Shown piece by piece: positions 10,529 to 21,677 of a stretch of DNA of 60,000 nt. The translations under genes were made by a program, and so were the position numbers. Under the pieces are notes generated by a model. That model worked only from the letters and a program-made list of their open reading frames with translations, was not told the origin of the DNA and made no database searches. Within the stretch, counting starts at the first letter, position 1; every line of letters starts with the position of its first letter. This DNA is from Adiantum capillus-veneris (Eukaryota > Streptophyta > Polypodiopsida > Polypodiales > Pteridaceae), in the NCBI GenBank assembly GCA_014529385.2, contig CM043944.1:58208268-58268267 (forward strand), given 5' to 3'.

Positions 10529-10741
10529 TCAAAACAAAACAAAAATATAGACGTCCAAACTAAGGTCGTACCTAATCAGAGGCAAAATAAAAGGGTTTAC
10601 TGAAGCGTTTATCTCGGCCAACCTAAGAGGACCTAAAATCCTACGAATTACTCGCTGAAATTGCAACTTAGTACTAACAATTATGTGTACCTTTTGCCTT
10701 GCAATGGGAATGAAAGGATCATACAAATTCTCGTGATTCAT
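10529..10741 (-). CDS. Gypsy leader small ORF, type B (complete element)
   Basis: A 70-residue ORF and the first ORF after the PBS. Its first part (NLYDPFIPIARQ) and IIVSTKLQFQR are matched in the plus-strand element at 58,528-58,740, where the ORF is broken. It is followed 21 bases later by the type A ORF and then gag. Function unknown; a role in leader structure or as an accessory gag-like peptide is possible but unsupported. Confidence 0.6.
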   Translation of the reverse strand: MNHENLYDPFIPIARQKVHIIVSTKLQFQRVIRRILGPLRLAEINASVNPFILPLIRYDLSLDVYIFVLF

Positions 10742-10798
10742 GCAACCTACTTGACTATGCTAAAGGTTGAACCTACACAAAAAGATACACAAGCCTTT

Positions 10799-10815
10799 CC
10801 TCAGTGGGGGCACCA
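10799..10815 (-). promoter_or_regulatory. Primer-binding site (complete element)
   Basis: Same sequence as at 2,221-2,237 (minus strand TGGTGCCCCCACTGAGG), directly downstream of the 5' LTR at 10,820-13,486. It defines the start of the internal region of the complete copy. Confidence 0.7.
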
Positions 10816-10819
10816 AAAT

Positions 10820-13486
10820 TGAGGCGGTCCGGGGCGGGCAACAAGAGAGGCGACCTCTAAACACCCCTCAAGGCTCCCGTGCTGCTCAATTGGGGCTGGG
10901 GCAACCACAAGCACAACACAACAACAAACCCACAGCCAAACCAAAACAAGATAGGGGCACCACCTAGTTATGGTATGCGAACTAGGACGCAAGAGAGATT
11001 TTGGCACAACCAAGAAGATGCACCACACAACACACACAAACAACCTCACACCAAGACACACATGAAATGGACCAGAGAGAGCTAGAGCAAAGGGAAGAGA
11101 GAGAGGGAAGGATCTTGCGTAATACCTTATTTGTGACTTGCAAATGGAGATGGTTCGTTATGATGCTATCGTAGAACTTGTACAAAACTCACTCAATGCT
11201 TAGTGATTGCTAATCATTGCCAAAACACACACACACACTGTCTTAGGGTGTGGGAGACCTCTCACCACAATACCCTCTTACAATGGACACAAAACTGGCA
11301 ATGGAAAACACACTAAAACACTTTCTCAAATCAAGATCAACCGATAAAACTCAAAATACACAAGTCACCTTGAATTTACCAAACCGTATTGCACAAATGG
11401 AAGGACGAAGATTTAAACGTCGAATCACGCCTTTGATGCACCAAACCTCAATTTATTGATGATGAAGGAGCATGTAAAATAGTGGTTTTGAGATTTGTGG
11501 AACTCACGCTCTCTCACTTGCAATGTGTAGCTTGAAGGCTTCTCTCACACCAAGAGTGAAGCTCACAAGTGGTTGCTACACCTAAGTCTCTCCTCACGCA
11601 TAGAGTGTTGGGGTGCTATGTGAGATATTGGAGGTTGTTTTACAAGAAGGAGAGGGGCCTATTTATAGGTTGGAGACCCCTCATAAAGATTATTGGAAAT
11701 CCTAATTTACAAGCTAACAAATCAGGATTATGAATTTTTTGAATATCAAAACATTGCGGGCCTTCTTTGTCTGCTTGAGTCATGGGTGTGGGCTCAAAAG
11801 AGAGCATTATTGATGGTAAATAAGGTGAAAGTCAGTAAGGAGAGAGAAAGAGAGAGAGAGAGTGTGTGTTACTATACACATGTCTTGAGGTGAGGTGTCT
11901 TTTATGGTTAGGTCAATGCTATTTTGTGTTAGCATGTTAGTCGTTAGTAATTACTAGAAAGTTAATGTTACATTTACAATGGGTAGAGTGATTTGATTTG
12001 ATGAAGGAAGAGGGGTGAATTAAAAGAGAATCATTGAGATGGTGAAGCTTTGAAGAAGCTTGAACTCACCCTTGTGTAGATTGTGGAAAAAATGACCGCT
12101 GGTCTTCTTCTTCTTCTTCGCTTCTTTACGCCGCCGCTGCCAAGGTTGATCATCGTGATGAAAATGGTAATTCCGTTGATGAGATCTTTTGATTTGCAGA
12201 GGTTAAGCATGGTACACATGCTGAATTTATGTATATATATAAGGAGTAAGATGGAATTGTACTTTGGAGATAATAGAGAGAGGCATAGAGATGGTGTATG
12301 TACATGGAGAGCTCATATGAGAGCTATGGGAGTAAGTGGGGAGGTTAATGGTGAAGAAGGTGAGAGAAACCATTGAAGGTGCAGGTTTGAGTGAGGGATT
12401 GAGAGAAATGTGTGTGTGTGTGTAGAAGTGTGGAAAGAGGTGAGAGAAGACTAGGGGCTACTTGTGAAAAAAGTGGGCAGACTGGGGTCCACTCAAAAAA
12501 TCATAGCTCACCGCTGGTAGCTCCAAAAATCATGAAAACATTTGAGGTGATTATTCAGAGCGTGGGCTACATTTTCTCTTTTGACCACTGCTCCAAATTC
12601 GGAGTGGAGATAGGTGCCAAAATTCTCACCAAAAAGCCTGTTTTTATGCTTGCAAAAGTCTTTTAGTGGACCCCTCCTTTGTTGAATTTGTACAATGCAT
12701 CCAAGAGTGAGCCCCTCCTTTGTCATATCATAATACAAAGCATCCAAGTTGCCCTTGACACATGCATGGAGGAGGATTATTGGTGAATAAAGAAATATAT
12801 ACATGGTGGGACTAGTGTATGGACTATTCATGGACTTTAGCTCAATGAGCACATGGTGTTAGAATAATGAGTAAAAATAATAATTAAAATATGGAGGAGT
12901 TATGGATATGGAAAGATATTGGAATCATATGATATGATCCCTCCTTGAATTATTTTGGGTGAAAGAGGAAAAGGTATGCAAGTAAATAATATAATAAAAG
13001 TAACCAATGAGTAGAAATCAATTTTTTGTTTTCACGAGGGTGAGGGTGAAAATGTGGGAGTGATTTGTATAAAGGAAAAATATGAGGTTAGAGTATGTAC
13101 ATATTGGCAAAAAATATAATTATGGTGTAAGAGGATGAAAGAAGGTGTACATAGGTTTAATAAAACACACACCTAAGTAGAAATATTTAAATAAAATACC
13201 AAAATAATTATAAAAAATCCCTATATTTAGGCCATATATACAATGAAATATTTACACACAAAGAGGCCATAATATACTTTTATTTTTTATTTTTTTTATT
13301 TTTTTTGGCTCACCTAGCCCAGTGACTAGCTAGCTGAGGGTTTTTAAAGAAAATATAGGAAAAGCCCCCTAACTCACACACGCCTATTTGCAGTGAAATG
13401 GTAGGGATAGCCATAGTGTTTGGGTGATTTTGGTAGGGTGGAGTAACTTAGTATAGCAATTATGGAGAGCCGAAAAACGGCTATCA
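10820..13486 (-). repeat. Gypsy LTR (5' LTR of the complete element)
   Basis: A 2,667 bp LTR with TG...CA ends. It is 5' LTR for the intact element at 4,906-10,819 and also 3' LTR of the truncated pol remnant at 13,515-14,899. It matches the other LTR over its whole length with about six differences. The TATA element is at 11,660-11,667. Confidence 0.85.
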
Positions 13487-13490
13487 TTAG

Positions 13491-13499
13491 CCCTCCCCC
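13491..13499 (-). promoter_or_regulatory. Polypurine tract (right copy)
   Basis: GGGGGAGGG on the minus strand, between the truncated pol stop region and the LTR. Identical to the tract at 4,910-4,918. Confidence 0.65.
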
Positions 13500-13514
13500 A
13501 GGATGATGGTATAT

Positions 13515-14899
13515 TCATGTACCATCATAGAGCATCTTTTCCAAAGAGAGTGCTTTAGAGTCCTTGACGAGATCTTCATTGTTTGGCCCCTCAGAATTTT
13601 GGCTGGAGTTACACTCATGCTTCATGTAACAATACTTACATGAGACAGAGGCCTTTGGACAGATCTTTGGTAGAAGGCGACTCAAATAGGGCTTCAAGCG
13701 ATACCCGTTTACCTTCCTGGAGTGCTCTTTACCATTCAAGTCCATAAGCTGATAGTAACTAGAATTGAAAGCCTTTTTGACTATGTATGGCCCTTGCCAT
13801 CTAGTTTCAAACTTGGCATCAAAACGATTGTCAAGTCGATTGTCATACCTTAGCACAAGCTCTCCTTCCTTGATGCCTTTGTCCTTCAGTTTCTTGTCGT
13901 GCGATTCTTTCGCTTGTGTGGCTTTCCTCTTGTAGCACTCGTATGCTGCTTCTCTTTTCCACTCAAGCTCCACTAACGTAAGAAGTCGATCCATCCATAC
14001 CTCTTGATCATCTTGTGCTCCTTTGCCATGAAGTCGCATTGTTGGAATGTTGAGCTCGATAGGCTGCAAAGCCTCTTGACCATAGACCAAGTGAAATGGT
14101 GTGAACTCCGTGGCTTCCCTATATGTGGTTCGATATGCCCACAAGGCACCATCCAAGAAGTCATCCCATAATTTTGTCTTGTTTTGCACCATCTTTCTAA
14201 TGATTCCTGCAATGACACCATTAGCCTTCTCCACCAAACCATTTGACTGTGGGTAGTATGGTGTGCTATGACGATGTAGAATGTGAAGCTCTTCACAAAC
14301 TTCTGTGAGCAAGCCCTTCCTAAACCCTGGGCCATTATCAGAAACAATCTCCAAAGGTGTGCCAAATCTGCAACAAATGTGAGTGTACACAAACTTGCTA
14401 ACCGTCCTCTCATTCACTCTTGCCACACTTTGAGCTTCCACCCACCTAGTCATATAGTCTACAACCACTAGAATGTAGAGTTTACCATTTTTTGTCCTAG
14501 GCAGAGGACCCATAGCATCAATGCCCCACTTTTCAAAGGGTCCATTTGCAAGCACTATTTGCCTCGGGCCATGCACCAACCTTCTATTTCCATTTATCTG
14601 ACAATTGTGACAGCTTTTACACCAATGTTGAACATCCACATGCAAGCTTGGCCAAACATACCCCGCAAGCAAAATCTTCTTCACAGTTGATTCTTGGGCA
14701 AAATGACCACCACATGCCTCTTCATGCAAACCTTTTAGAATGGCTGGAATTTCCTCAATAGTTGGTACTCTTCTGCATACTTGATCCTTCCCTTTTTGAT
14801 AGAGGGAGCCTTCTAGGAAGAGATATACGCTTGCCTTCTTCATGAGTCTCCTCTTCTGAGCTTTTGTGAAGTCTGGTGGAAACTCACCCTCCAAAATGT
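13515..14899 (-). pseudogene. 5'-truncated gypsy pol remnant (integrase end)
   Basis: The last 459 or so residues of pol: the end of the RNase H-integrase linker, the full HHCC-DD35E integrase and the GPY/F tail. It is near-identical to 4,934-6,318, with one visible amino-acid change (VAVDYM to VVVDYM). Homology stops abruptly at 14,899, in GAGGGTGAGTT context, and is replaced by unrelated sequence shared with 20,711-20,745. Gag, protease, RT and both RNase H domains are missing, so this copy cannot function alone. The reading frame that remains is open. Confidence 0.9.
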
Positions 14900-15721
14900 T
14901 TGAAGACTCAGTATATATACTTTCTTAGATCTAGCTTGAACAAGTGGTGGACCTTGCATCCAAAATCTTAATTCAGTACAAAAAAGTATATGAAAAAGTA
15001 ACATAGGAATCTTGGTTTGAAGGTCAAGCAATTAGGTTCCAAATGCACATAATAATATATTTTCCACCCATATTAAAAGAAAGTTAAATATGTTATTACC
15101 AAATTGACAAAGGTAACGTCCAAGAATTATATCTTTCCATCTTGTCAGATCTAAATCTTCATCAAGGTGACATGCATGTATACATCAACTTTCAAGCCAT
15201 TCAAGAATACATGCACTTAGATCCCATAGTTTTGTTTTCAAAGTCTTTTAGGTTCTAAAACTCTTTCACATAAAGTATGTAATGAAAAAATTCTTGAAGC
15301 AAACATTTGTGCCCAAGAAAAAGATCCCTCTCACATATTTAAAGTCCATGAATTCTCTGATCCACACTTACAAGTTTTATTTTGACATCAAACATCCATT
15401 CTTTCATAGTTCCAAATAAATGCAACCTCGATATGAATTGACAAAAAATGAATTTCTTTTACTATATGACCCAACATAGGCCCCAATCAAATAAAAAATG
15501 AGTCCCCAAAAATTTGGGTGCACTCTAGCAATACATCAGAGTCCCCTTACAATAGGATGCACTCCAATAGTACATTGAAGTCCCCTTAGAGTAGGGTGCA
15601 CTCCATTCAAGTGTTCATAAAATTGACACACCTTTAAAAAAAAAAAAAAGAATATATCAAATTATACAAATGTTGAAAGATACACACTAGAATAAAAAAA
15701 GCATCTTATAGCCATATTTAT
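14900..15721. other. Non-coding junction region with single satellite motif and short repeats
   Basis: It opens with about 35 bases (TTGAAGACTCAGTATATATA...) that recur at 20,711-20,745, followed at about 14,934 by one satellite motif (CAAGTGGTGGACCTT). Near 15,510-15,625 a loose tandem unit of about 40-45 bases occurs three times, the last copy partial (variants of GGGTGCACTCCA...GTCCCCTTA). A poly-A run lies near 15,633-15,650. No gene is seen. Confidence 0.6.
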
Positions 15722-16497
15722 TCAATGCTTTCGTGTTGACAAGTACACACCAAGGACATAATTTGTCTCAGAATCACTATACTGATTTACAATTGTGTTG
15801 TATGTATAGACTCTCTTATCTCTTGCATACAACCATCCTACCAACCATGGAATTATGGTTCTCTGCAAGAAGTTTTGAAGTTGCTCGGAAGTTTGCCTCC
15901 ACATCTTTGGAAATATAAGATATGTCCCTGGCATGTTCCACATCACCCTATATGGAGTGTCATCAAAACTTAAGGTATTGTTTGCATCCAAATCCTCAAA
16001 TATCTTCCAAATATCACTCAGATTTTTGTGATAAACCCTTGTAAATCCTAACATGATATTTGGATTTTGGCAATTTTTGTTACTCATAAACACCTTGAAC
16101 TTGGTATACTGCTCAGGAAAACATTTTTGTGTGATGCGTTGCACCCTTGTTAAGTTATAGCAACTCCATATCCATAGCTCAAAGTATTCAACACAAAAAT
16201 CCAAAAAACTTTGTGCGTCTGGTCGCACCACATGATAAACTTCATCTTTGTCCTCCACAAGTCGCATGTGTTGAGCCCAAGATGGCATAGAATCTCCATG
16301 TTTCATTTCAACTGTCTTGAGAAGTAACCCCTCTAGATCCAAGATAAGTACTCTTTTGATGTCCTTGAAAGCAAGTGGTAGGTGATAAGGAGGTGATTCA
16401 TTCCTTGGACAAGGTCTTGGAGGAGGTTGGATGGGTAATTCAATAGTTTTCTTCAATTTATGCCAGCATATAGCCAATCCATTTTTCTGTAATGGTT
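15722..16497 (-). CDS. FCP1-like HAD-fold protein, terminal exon (paralogue 2)
   Basis: A C-terminal exon of about 258 codons. It is preceded by a good 3' splice site (TTTAATTTCAG, exon start 16,497), so upstream exons must lie at higher coordinates, perhaps across the satellite. The protein shows the FCP1/SCP phosphatase order: VLILDLEGLLLKT (nucleophile Asp kept, second DxD position Glu), LWIWSCYN (motif II region) and LSFDDTPY (motif IV). Canonical enzymes of the family dephosphorylate phosphoserine, classically on the RNA polymerase II tail, with DxDx(T/V). The Glu substitution makes normal catalysis doubtful. It is related to the gene at 21,678-22,862 but lacks the SAP-like tail. The upstream exons were not found. 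Confidence 0.7.
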
Positions 16498-16854
16498 CTG
16501 AAATTAAAGAACAAGAACACTTAATGCAAACACAACAATAGACATGAGTTTTACATTGTCTACCCTAAGGTTTTATTAGATACCAAAATCCATCTATGAT
16601 CTACTCATTAATAGAAAGAAAGTCAAATTAAAATCCTGACTCTTTTTTATGCTACACTCTCTCTTAGTCTCAATACCATGGAGTTCAACTAGACTTAAGT
16701 CAACTAATAACTACTACTTGTTGTTAAAGGTATGCTTGAAGTGTATAAGGCTTAACCAATGCTCTAGTGTAGAATGGGTATTTAGGTCTCAAGGTCTACC
16801 ACTTATCCAAGCAAAGATCCATTTAGATATGGAAACCCAATTTTTCTTAATATA
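16498..16854. other. Intergenic or intronic sequence, no gene seen
   Basis: AT-rich sequence upstream of the FCP1-like exon, probably the beginning of its intron. Only weak similarity to the satellite is seen towards the right end. Confidence 0.4.
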
Positions 16855-19800
16855 ATGATATAGAGTGGACAAGTGGTGAATCCTGAGACCAAGCCACTCA
16901 TGCTACTAGGGATAATAGGTTGAACAAGTGGTGGACCTTGAATGTAAACCCCCCATGTACAAAGTATCAGGGGTTTTGGGTATTTCAATGGACTCTAGCA
17001 TCTTGGAAACATGGTGGAGCTTACTTCTCTCCATGTTTCAATGGAGTCTATCTTGGATAAATGGTGGAGCATCATTCTCTCCATGTTTCAATGGAGCCTA
17101 TCTTGGACAAGTGGTGCACGTTTGTTTCTCTCTATGTTTGAACAGATTTAGCTTGGACAAGTGGTGGACCTTGGAACAAAATCCCCATGTAAAACATATC
17201 ATGGACATTACAAGTGGTGAGAAAAAATACCATTCAATATATAACCTTATAGGTTGGAAAAGTGGTGGACCTTAACACCCAATTATTATTAATATAATGA
17301 CATAGAGTGGACAAGTGGTGAATCTTGCGACCAAACCTACTAGGAAAAGTACGTTGGACAAGTGGTGGACCTTGAATGCAAACCCCCCATGTACAAAATA
17401 TTACTCATGCTACTAGGAATAATTTGGTATTAAGGTCCATGTTTCAATGGAGCCTAGCTTGGAAAAGTGGTGGACCTTTGTTTCTCTCTATGTTTCAATA
17501 GAATTTGCTTGGACAAGTGGTGAACCTTGGAACAAAACCCCATGTAAAGCATGTCATGGGCATTACAAGTGGTGAGAAAAAATACCATTCAAGGTATAAC
17601 CTTATAGGCTGGACAAGTGGTGGACCTTAGCACCCAATTCCTCTTATTATAATGACATATAGTGGAAAAGTGGTGAATTGTGAGACCAAACCTACTAGGG
17701 ATAATAGGTTGGAGAAATGGTTGACCTTGAATGTAAATCACCCATGTACAAAATATCATGGGTTTTGCGTATTTCAATGGAGCCTAGCATCTTGGAGACA
17801 TGGTGGAACTTACTTCTCTCCATGTTTTAATGGAGCCTATCTAGGAGAAATGGTGGAGGTTCCTTCTCTCCATGTTTCAATGGAGCCTAGCTTGGACAAG
17901 TCGTAGACCTTTGTTTCTCTCTATGTTTGAATATGGTTAGCTTGGACAAGTGGTGGATCTTGGAATGAAACTCCCATGTAAAACATATCATGGGCATTTC
18001 AAGTGGCGAGAAAGGATACCATTTAAGATATAACCTTATAGGCTGGACAAGTGGTGGACCTTAACACAATATAATGACATAGAGTGTACAAGTGGTGAAT
18101 CTTGAAACCAAACCACTCATGCTACTAGGGATAATAGGTTAAACAAGTGGTGGGCCTTGAAATAAAACCCCCTAGAGTGTTTCAATGGAGCCTAGCTTGG
18201 AAACATGGTAAAGCTTGCTTCTCTCCATGTTTCAATGCAGCCTATCTTGGATAAATGGTGCAACATCATTCTCTCCATGTTTCAATGGAGCCTAGCTTGG
18301 ACAAGTGGTGGACCTTTGTTTCTCTCTATGTTTGAATAGAGTTATCTTGGAAAAGTGGTGGACCTTGGAACAAAAACCCCATGTAAAACATATCATGGGC
18401 ATTACAAGTGGTGAGAAAAAATACCATTCAATATATAACCTTATAGGTTGGACAAGTGGTGGACCTTAACATCCAATTATTCTTAATATAATGACATAGA
18501 GTGGATAAGTGGTGAAATTGGGACCAAACCTACTAGGGAAATAGGTTGGACAAGTGGTGGACCTTGAATGTAAACGCCCCATGTACAAAATATCACTCAT
18601 GCTACTAGAAATAATTTGGTATTAAGGTCCATGTTTCAATGCAGCCTAGCTTGGAAAAGTGGTGGACCTTTGTTTCTCTCTATGTTTCAATAGATTTATC
18701 TTGGACAAGTGGTGTACCTTGGAACAAAACCCCCATGTAAATCATGTCATGGGCATTACAAGTGGTGAGAAAAAATACCATTCAAGCTATAACATTATAG
18801 GTTGGACAAGTGGTGGACCTTAACACCTAATTCCTCTTAATATAATGACATAGAGTGGACAAGTGGTGAATCATGAGACCAAACCTACTAGGGATAATAG
18901 GTTGGACAAGTGGTGAACCTTGAATGTAAACCCCCCATGTACAAAAAATTATGGGTATTGGGTATTTCAATGGAGCCTAGCAACTTGGAGACATGGTGGA
19001 GCTTATTTCTCTCCATGTTTCAATGGAGCCTATCTAGGAGAAACAGTGGAGGTTCCTTCTCTCCATGTTTCAATGAGCCTAGCTTGGACAAGTGGTGGAC
19101 CTTTCTTTCTCTATATGTTTTAATAGAGTTAGCTTGGACAAGTGGTGGACCTTGGAATGAAACCCCCATGTAAAACATATCATGGGCATTTCAAGTGGTG
19201 AGAAAGGATACTATTTAAAATATAACCTTATAGGCTGGACAAGTGGTGGACTTTAACACATATTTCTTCTTAATATAATGACATAGAGTGTACAAGTGGT
19301 GAATCTTGAGACCAAACCACTCTTGCTACTAGGGATAATAGGTTGGACAAGTGGTGGACCTTGAATGTAAACCCCTCATGTACAAAATTATGGGTTTAGG
19401 GTATTTCAATGGAGCCTAGCTTGGAGACATGGTGGAGATTGCTTCTCTCAATGTTTCAATGGAACCTATCTTGGAGAAATGGTGGATCATCCTTCTCTCC
19501 ATGTTTCAATGGAGCCTATCTTGGACAAGTGGTGGACCTTTGCTTCTCTCTATGTTTTAATGGAGTTAGCTTGGACAAGTGGTGGGTCTTGGAACAAAAC
19601 CCCTTTGTAAAACATAGCATGGACATTACAAGTGATGAGGAAAAATATCATTCAAGATATAACCTTATAGGTTGGAAAAGTGGTGATGGACCTTGACAAG
19701 TGGTGAAGGATACCATTTAAGATATACCCTTATAGGTTGGACAAGTGGTGGACCTTAACACCCATTATTCTTAATATAATGACATAGAGTGGATAAGTGG

Positions 19801-20710
19801 TGAATCTTAAGACCAAATCACTCATGCTACTAGGTATAATACGTTAGAGAAGTGGTAGACCTTGAATGTAAACACCCCATGTACAAAATATCATGGTTTT
19901 AGGGTGTTTCAATGGAGCCTAGAATCTCGGAGACATGGTAGATCTTGATTCTTTCCATGTTTGAATGGCACCTATCTTGGAAAAATGATGGAGGTTACTT
20001 CTCTCCATACTTCAACGGAGCCTAGCTTTGACAAGTGGTGAACCTTTGCTTCTCTCTATGTTTGAATAGAGTTAGCTTGGACAAGTGGTGGACCTTTGCT
20101 TCTCTCTATGTTTGAATAGAGTTAGCTTGGACAAGTGGTGGACCTTGGAATGAAACCCCCGTGTAAAACATATCATGGGCATTTCAAGTGGTGAGAAAGG
20201 ATACCATTTAAGATATAACCTTATAGGTTGGACAAGTGGTGGACCTTAATACATAGTTCTTCTTAATATAATGACATAGAGTGTACAAGTGGTGTATCTT
20301 GAGACCAAACCACTCGTGCTACTAGGGATCCTAGCTTGGACAAGTGGTGGACCTTGGAAAAAAGTCCCCCTGTACAACATAGCTGAGTTTTTTCATGTTT
20401 TAATGGAAGAGAGATTCGACAAATGGTGGAGCTTGCTTATCTCCATGTGGATTTTAGAACTAGCTTGGACAAGTGGTGGAGCTTTGCTTTTTTACTCTTC
20501 ATAATACAATGATGTATAGGTTGGTTACATGGTGAATCTTAAGGCCAAACCTCCCATCTTACTAGAGATGATAGGTTGGACAAGTGGTCAACCTTCTATC
20601 ATTTCTCCATGCCTATAATTAGACAATTAGTAGAACTAGCATCTTTCTATGTTGTCTAGAGCTGAGCTTGGACAAGTAGTGGACCTTGCTACTCTCTTCC
20701 CTTGGATTAT
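16855..20710 (-). repeat. Satellite array, left, motif in GGACAAGTGGTGGACC orientation
   Basis: Dozens of copies of a motif of about 20 bases (TTGGACAAGTGGTGGACCTT) at intervals of about 45-50 bases, in units of roughly 350-500 bp. The units can be followed by the recurring phrase GACATAGAGTGGACAAGTGG at about 16,860, 17,300, 17,655, 18,080, 18,495, 18,850, 19,285, 19,780 and 20,275. The same units occur at 29.4-46.8 kb on the opposite strand. This array is more irregular than the right one. Repeated ORFs inside it are by-products of the repeat. Confidence 0.9.
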
Positions 20711-21475
20711 TAGTTTGAAGACTCATTATATATACTTGCTTAGATCTATATAATTACTCATTAGTTAGGTTACAAGTGGGTATGTAATTTGTTAGCCTCA
20801 AGGGACTTTGAATATTGAATAGTAAAAAAGTCAAGTGCTGGTTTGAAGATCTTTTGCTTATCTAAACTAGACTCTAACTCAATAATAAGTTTCATAAGTT
20901 CCACGAATTGTCCTATCTAGGCTCCAAAAGAGTCTTAATTGGTTTGTGCTAGATTCTAACTTCCTTGATGGGGTAGAATCCTAGAAAAATGAGGCACTAT
21001 AAGTTTTACCTTAGCTCAAATGGATTTTTCACTTAAACTCGACTGCAATTTGGCTATCTAGTCTTTGTCTCGATGGAGTTTAACACTAGATACATAGTAG
21101 TGATATTTAAGCTTCATGTCTCTTCACTTGATCGAGATATGAGACCATACTTTCAAGGTCACCACTTGTCTTACCTAAAGACCAATGTGAGACATGGGAG
21201 CAAGAAAGCCATCCGATATTGTTTTAAGGACTATTACATAGGCAATCAATAACTTAAGTAAAGCAAAAAGACTTGGATCTTTCACAATTAATAACTTAAG
21301 TAAAGCCAAAAAGACTTGGATCTTTGACAGTTTTTTTCAAACTAAAAAAGCACAATCTCATGCTAACAAAACTATAAATCACAATTGAAAGGTTTGAACA
21401 AGAAAAAGATCAACAATCTTAATAAGAAGGATACTTTTCATTTCATTTGATGATTACAAACTAAAATAAAGTCTC
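20711..21475. other. Non-coding boundary segment where satellite orientation flips
   Basis: Starts with GTTTGAAGACTCATTATATA, a near copy of the sequence at the gypsy breakpoint (14,899). The last left-orientation motif is near 20,670. A degenerate motif near 21,160 (CACCACTTGTCTTACCT) is already in the other orientation. A short direct repeat (about 35 bases, AATAACTTAAGTAAAGCnAAAAGACTTGG) lies at about 21,250-21,320. No gene is seen. Confidence 0.5.
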
Positions 21476-21594
21476 TCAAGAAATTGATAAACAAAAAATG
21501 TAGGTGACTGCTTCATTATTTTGAGCAAAAATATCAAAATCTCTATTGATTGAGCTCCATCTAGTAGTATCCTTTGTAAGATCCTGCAAGAAGG
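21476..21594 (-). other. Possible 3' exon of the FCP1/SAP-like gene
   Basis: A 3' splice site (TTTATTCCTTCTTGCAG, exon from about 21,594) follows the stop codon of the upstream ORF, whose TAAG is itself followed by a GT. This could be a 3' UTR exon. A 36-codon open frame is present but may be chance. Confidence 0.35.
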
Positions 21595-21677
21595 AATAAA
21601 AAGAAAGATTTGTTAGATACCATGCACATGAGTGTTCAAGCATGTGTATCAAGAATATATGACATGTCACTAGTACC

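Noticed and set aside
16928-20504. Similar ORFs on the plus strand in the left array
   Set aside because: Same satellite in opposite orientation; frames vary from unit to unit and break often.
21476-21594. Continuation of the FCP1/SAP-like coding sequence into this exon
   Set aside because: The upstream frame ends in TAA before the donor, so it can only be a 3' UTR exon or an alternative isoform; kept as a low-confidence feature.
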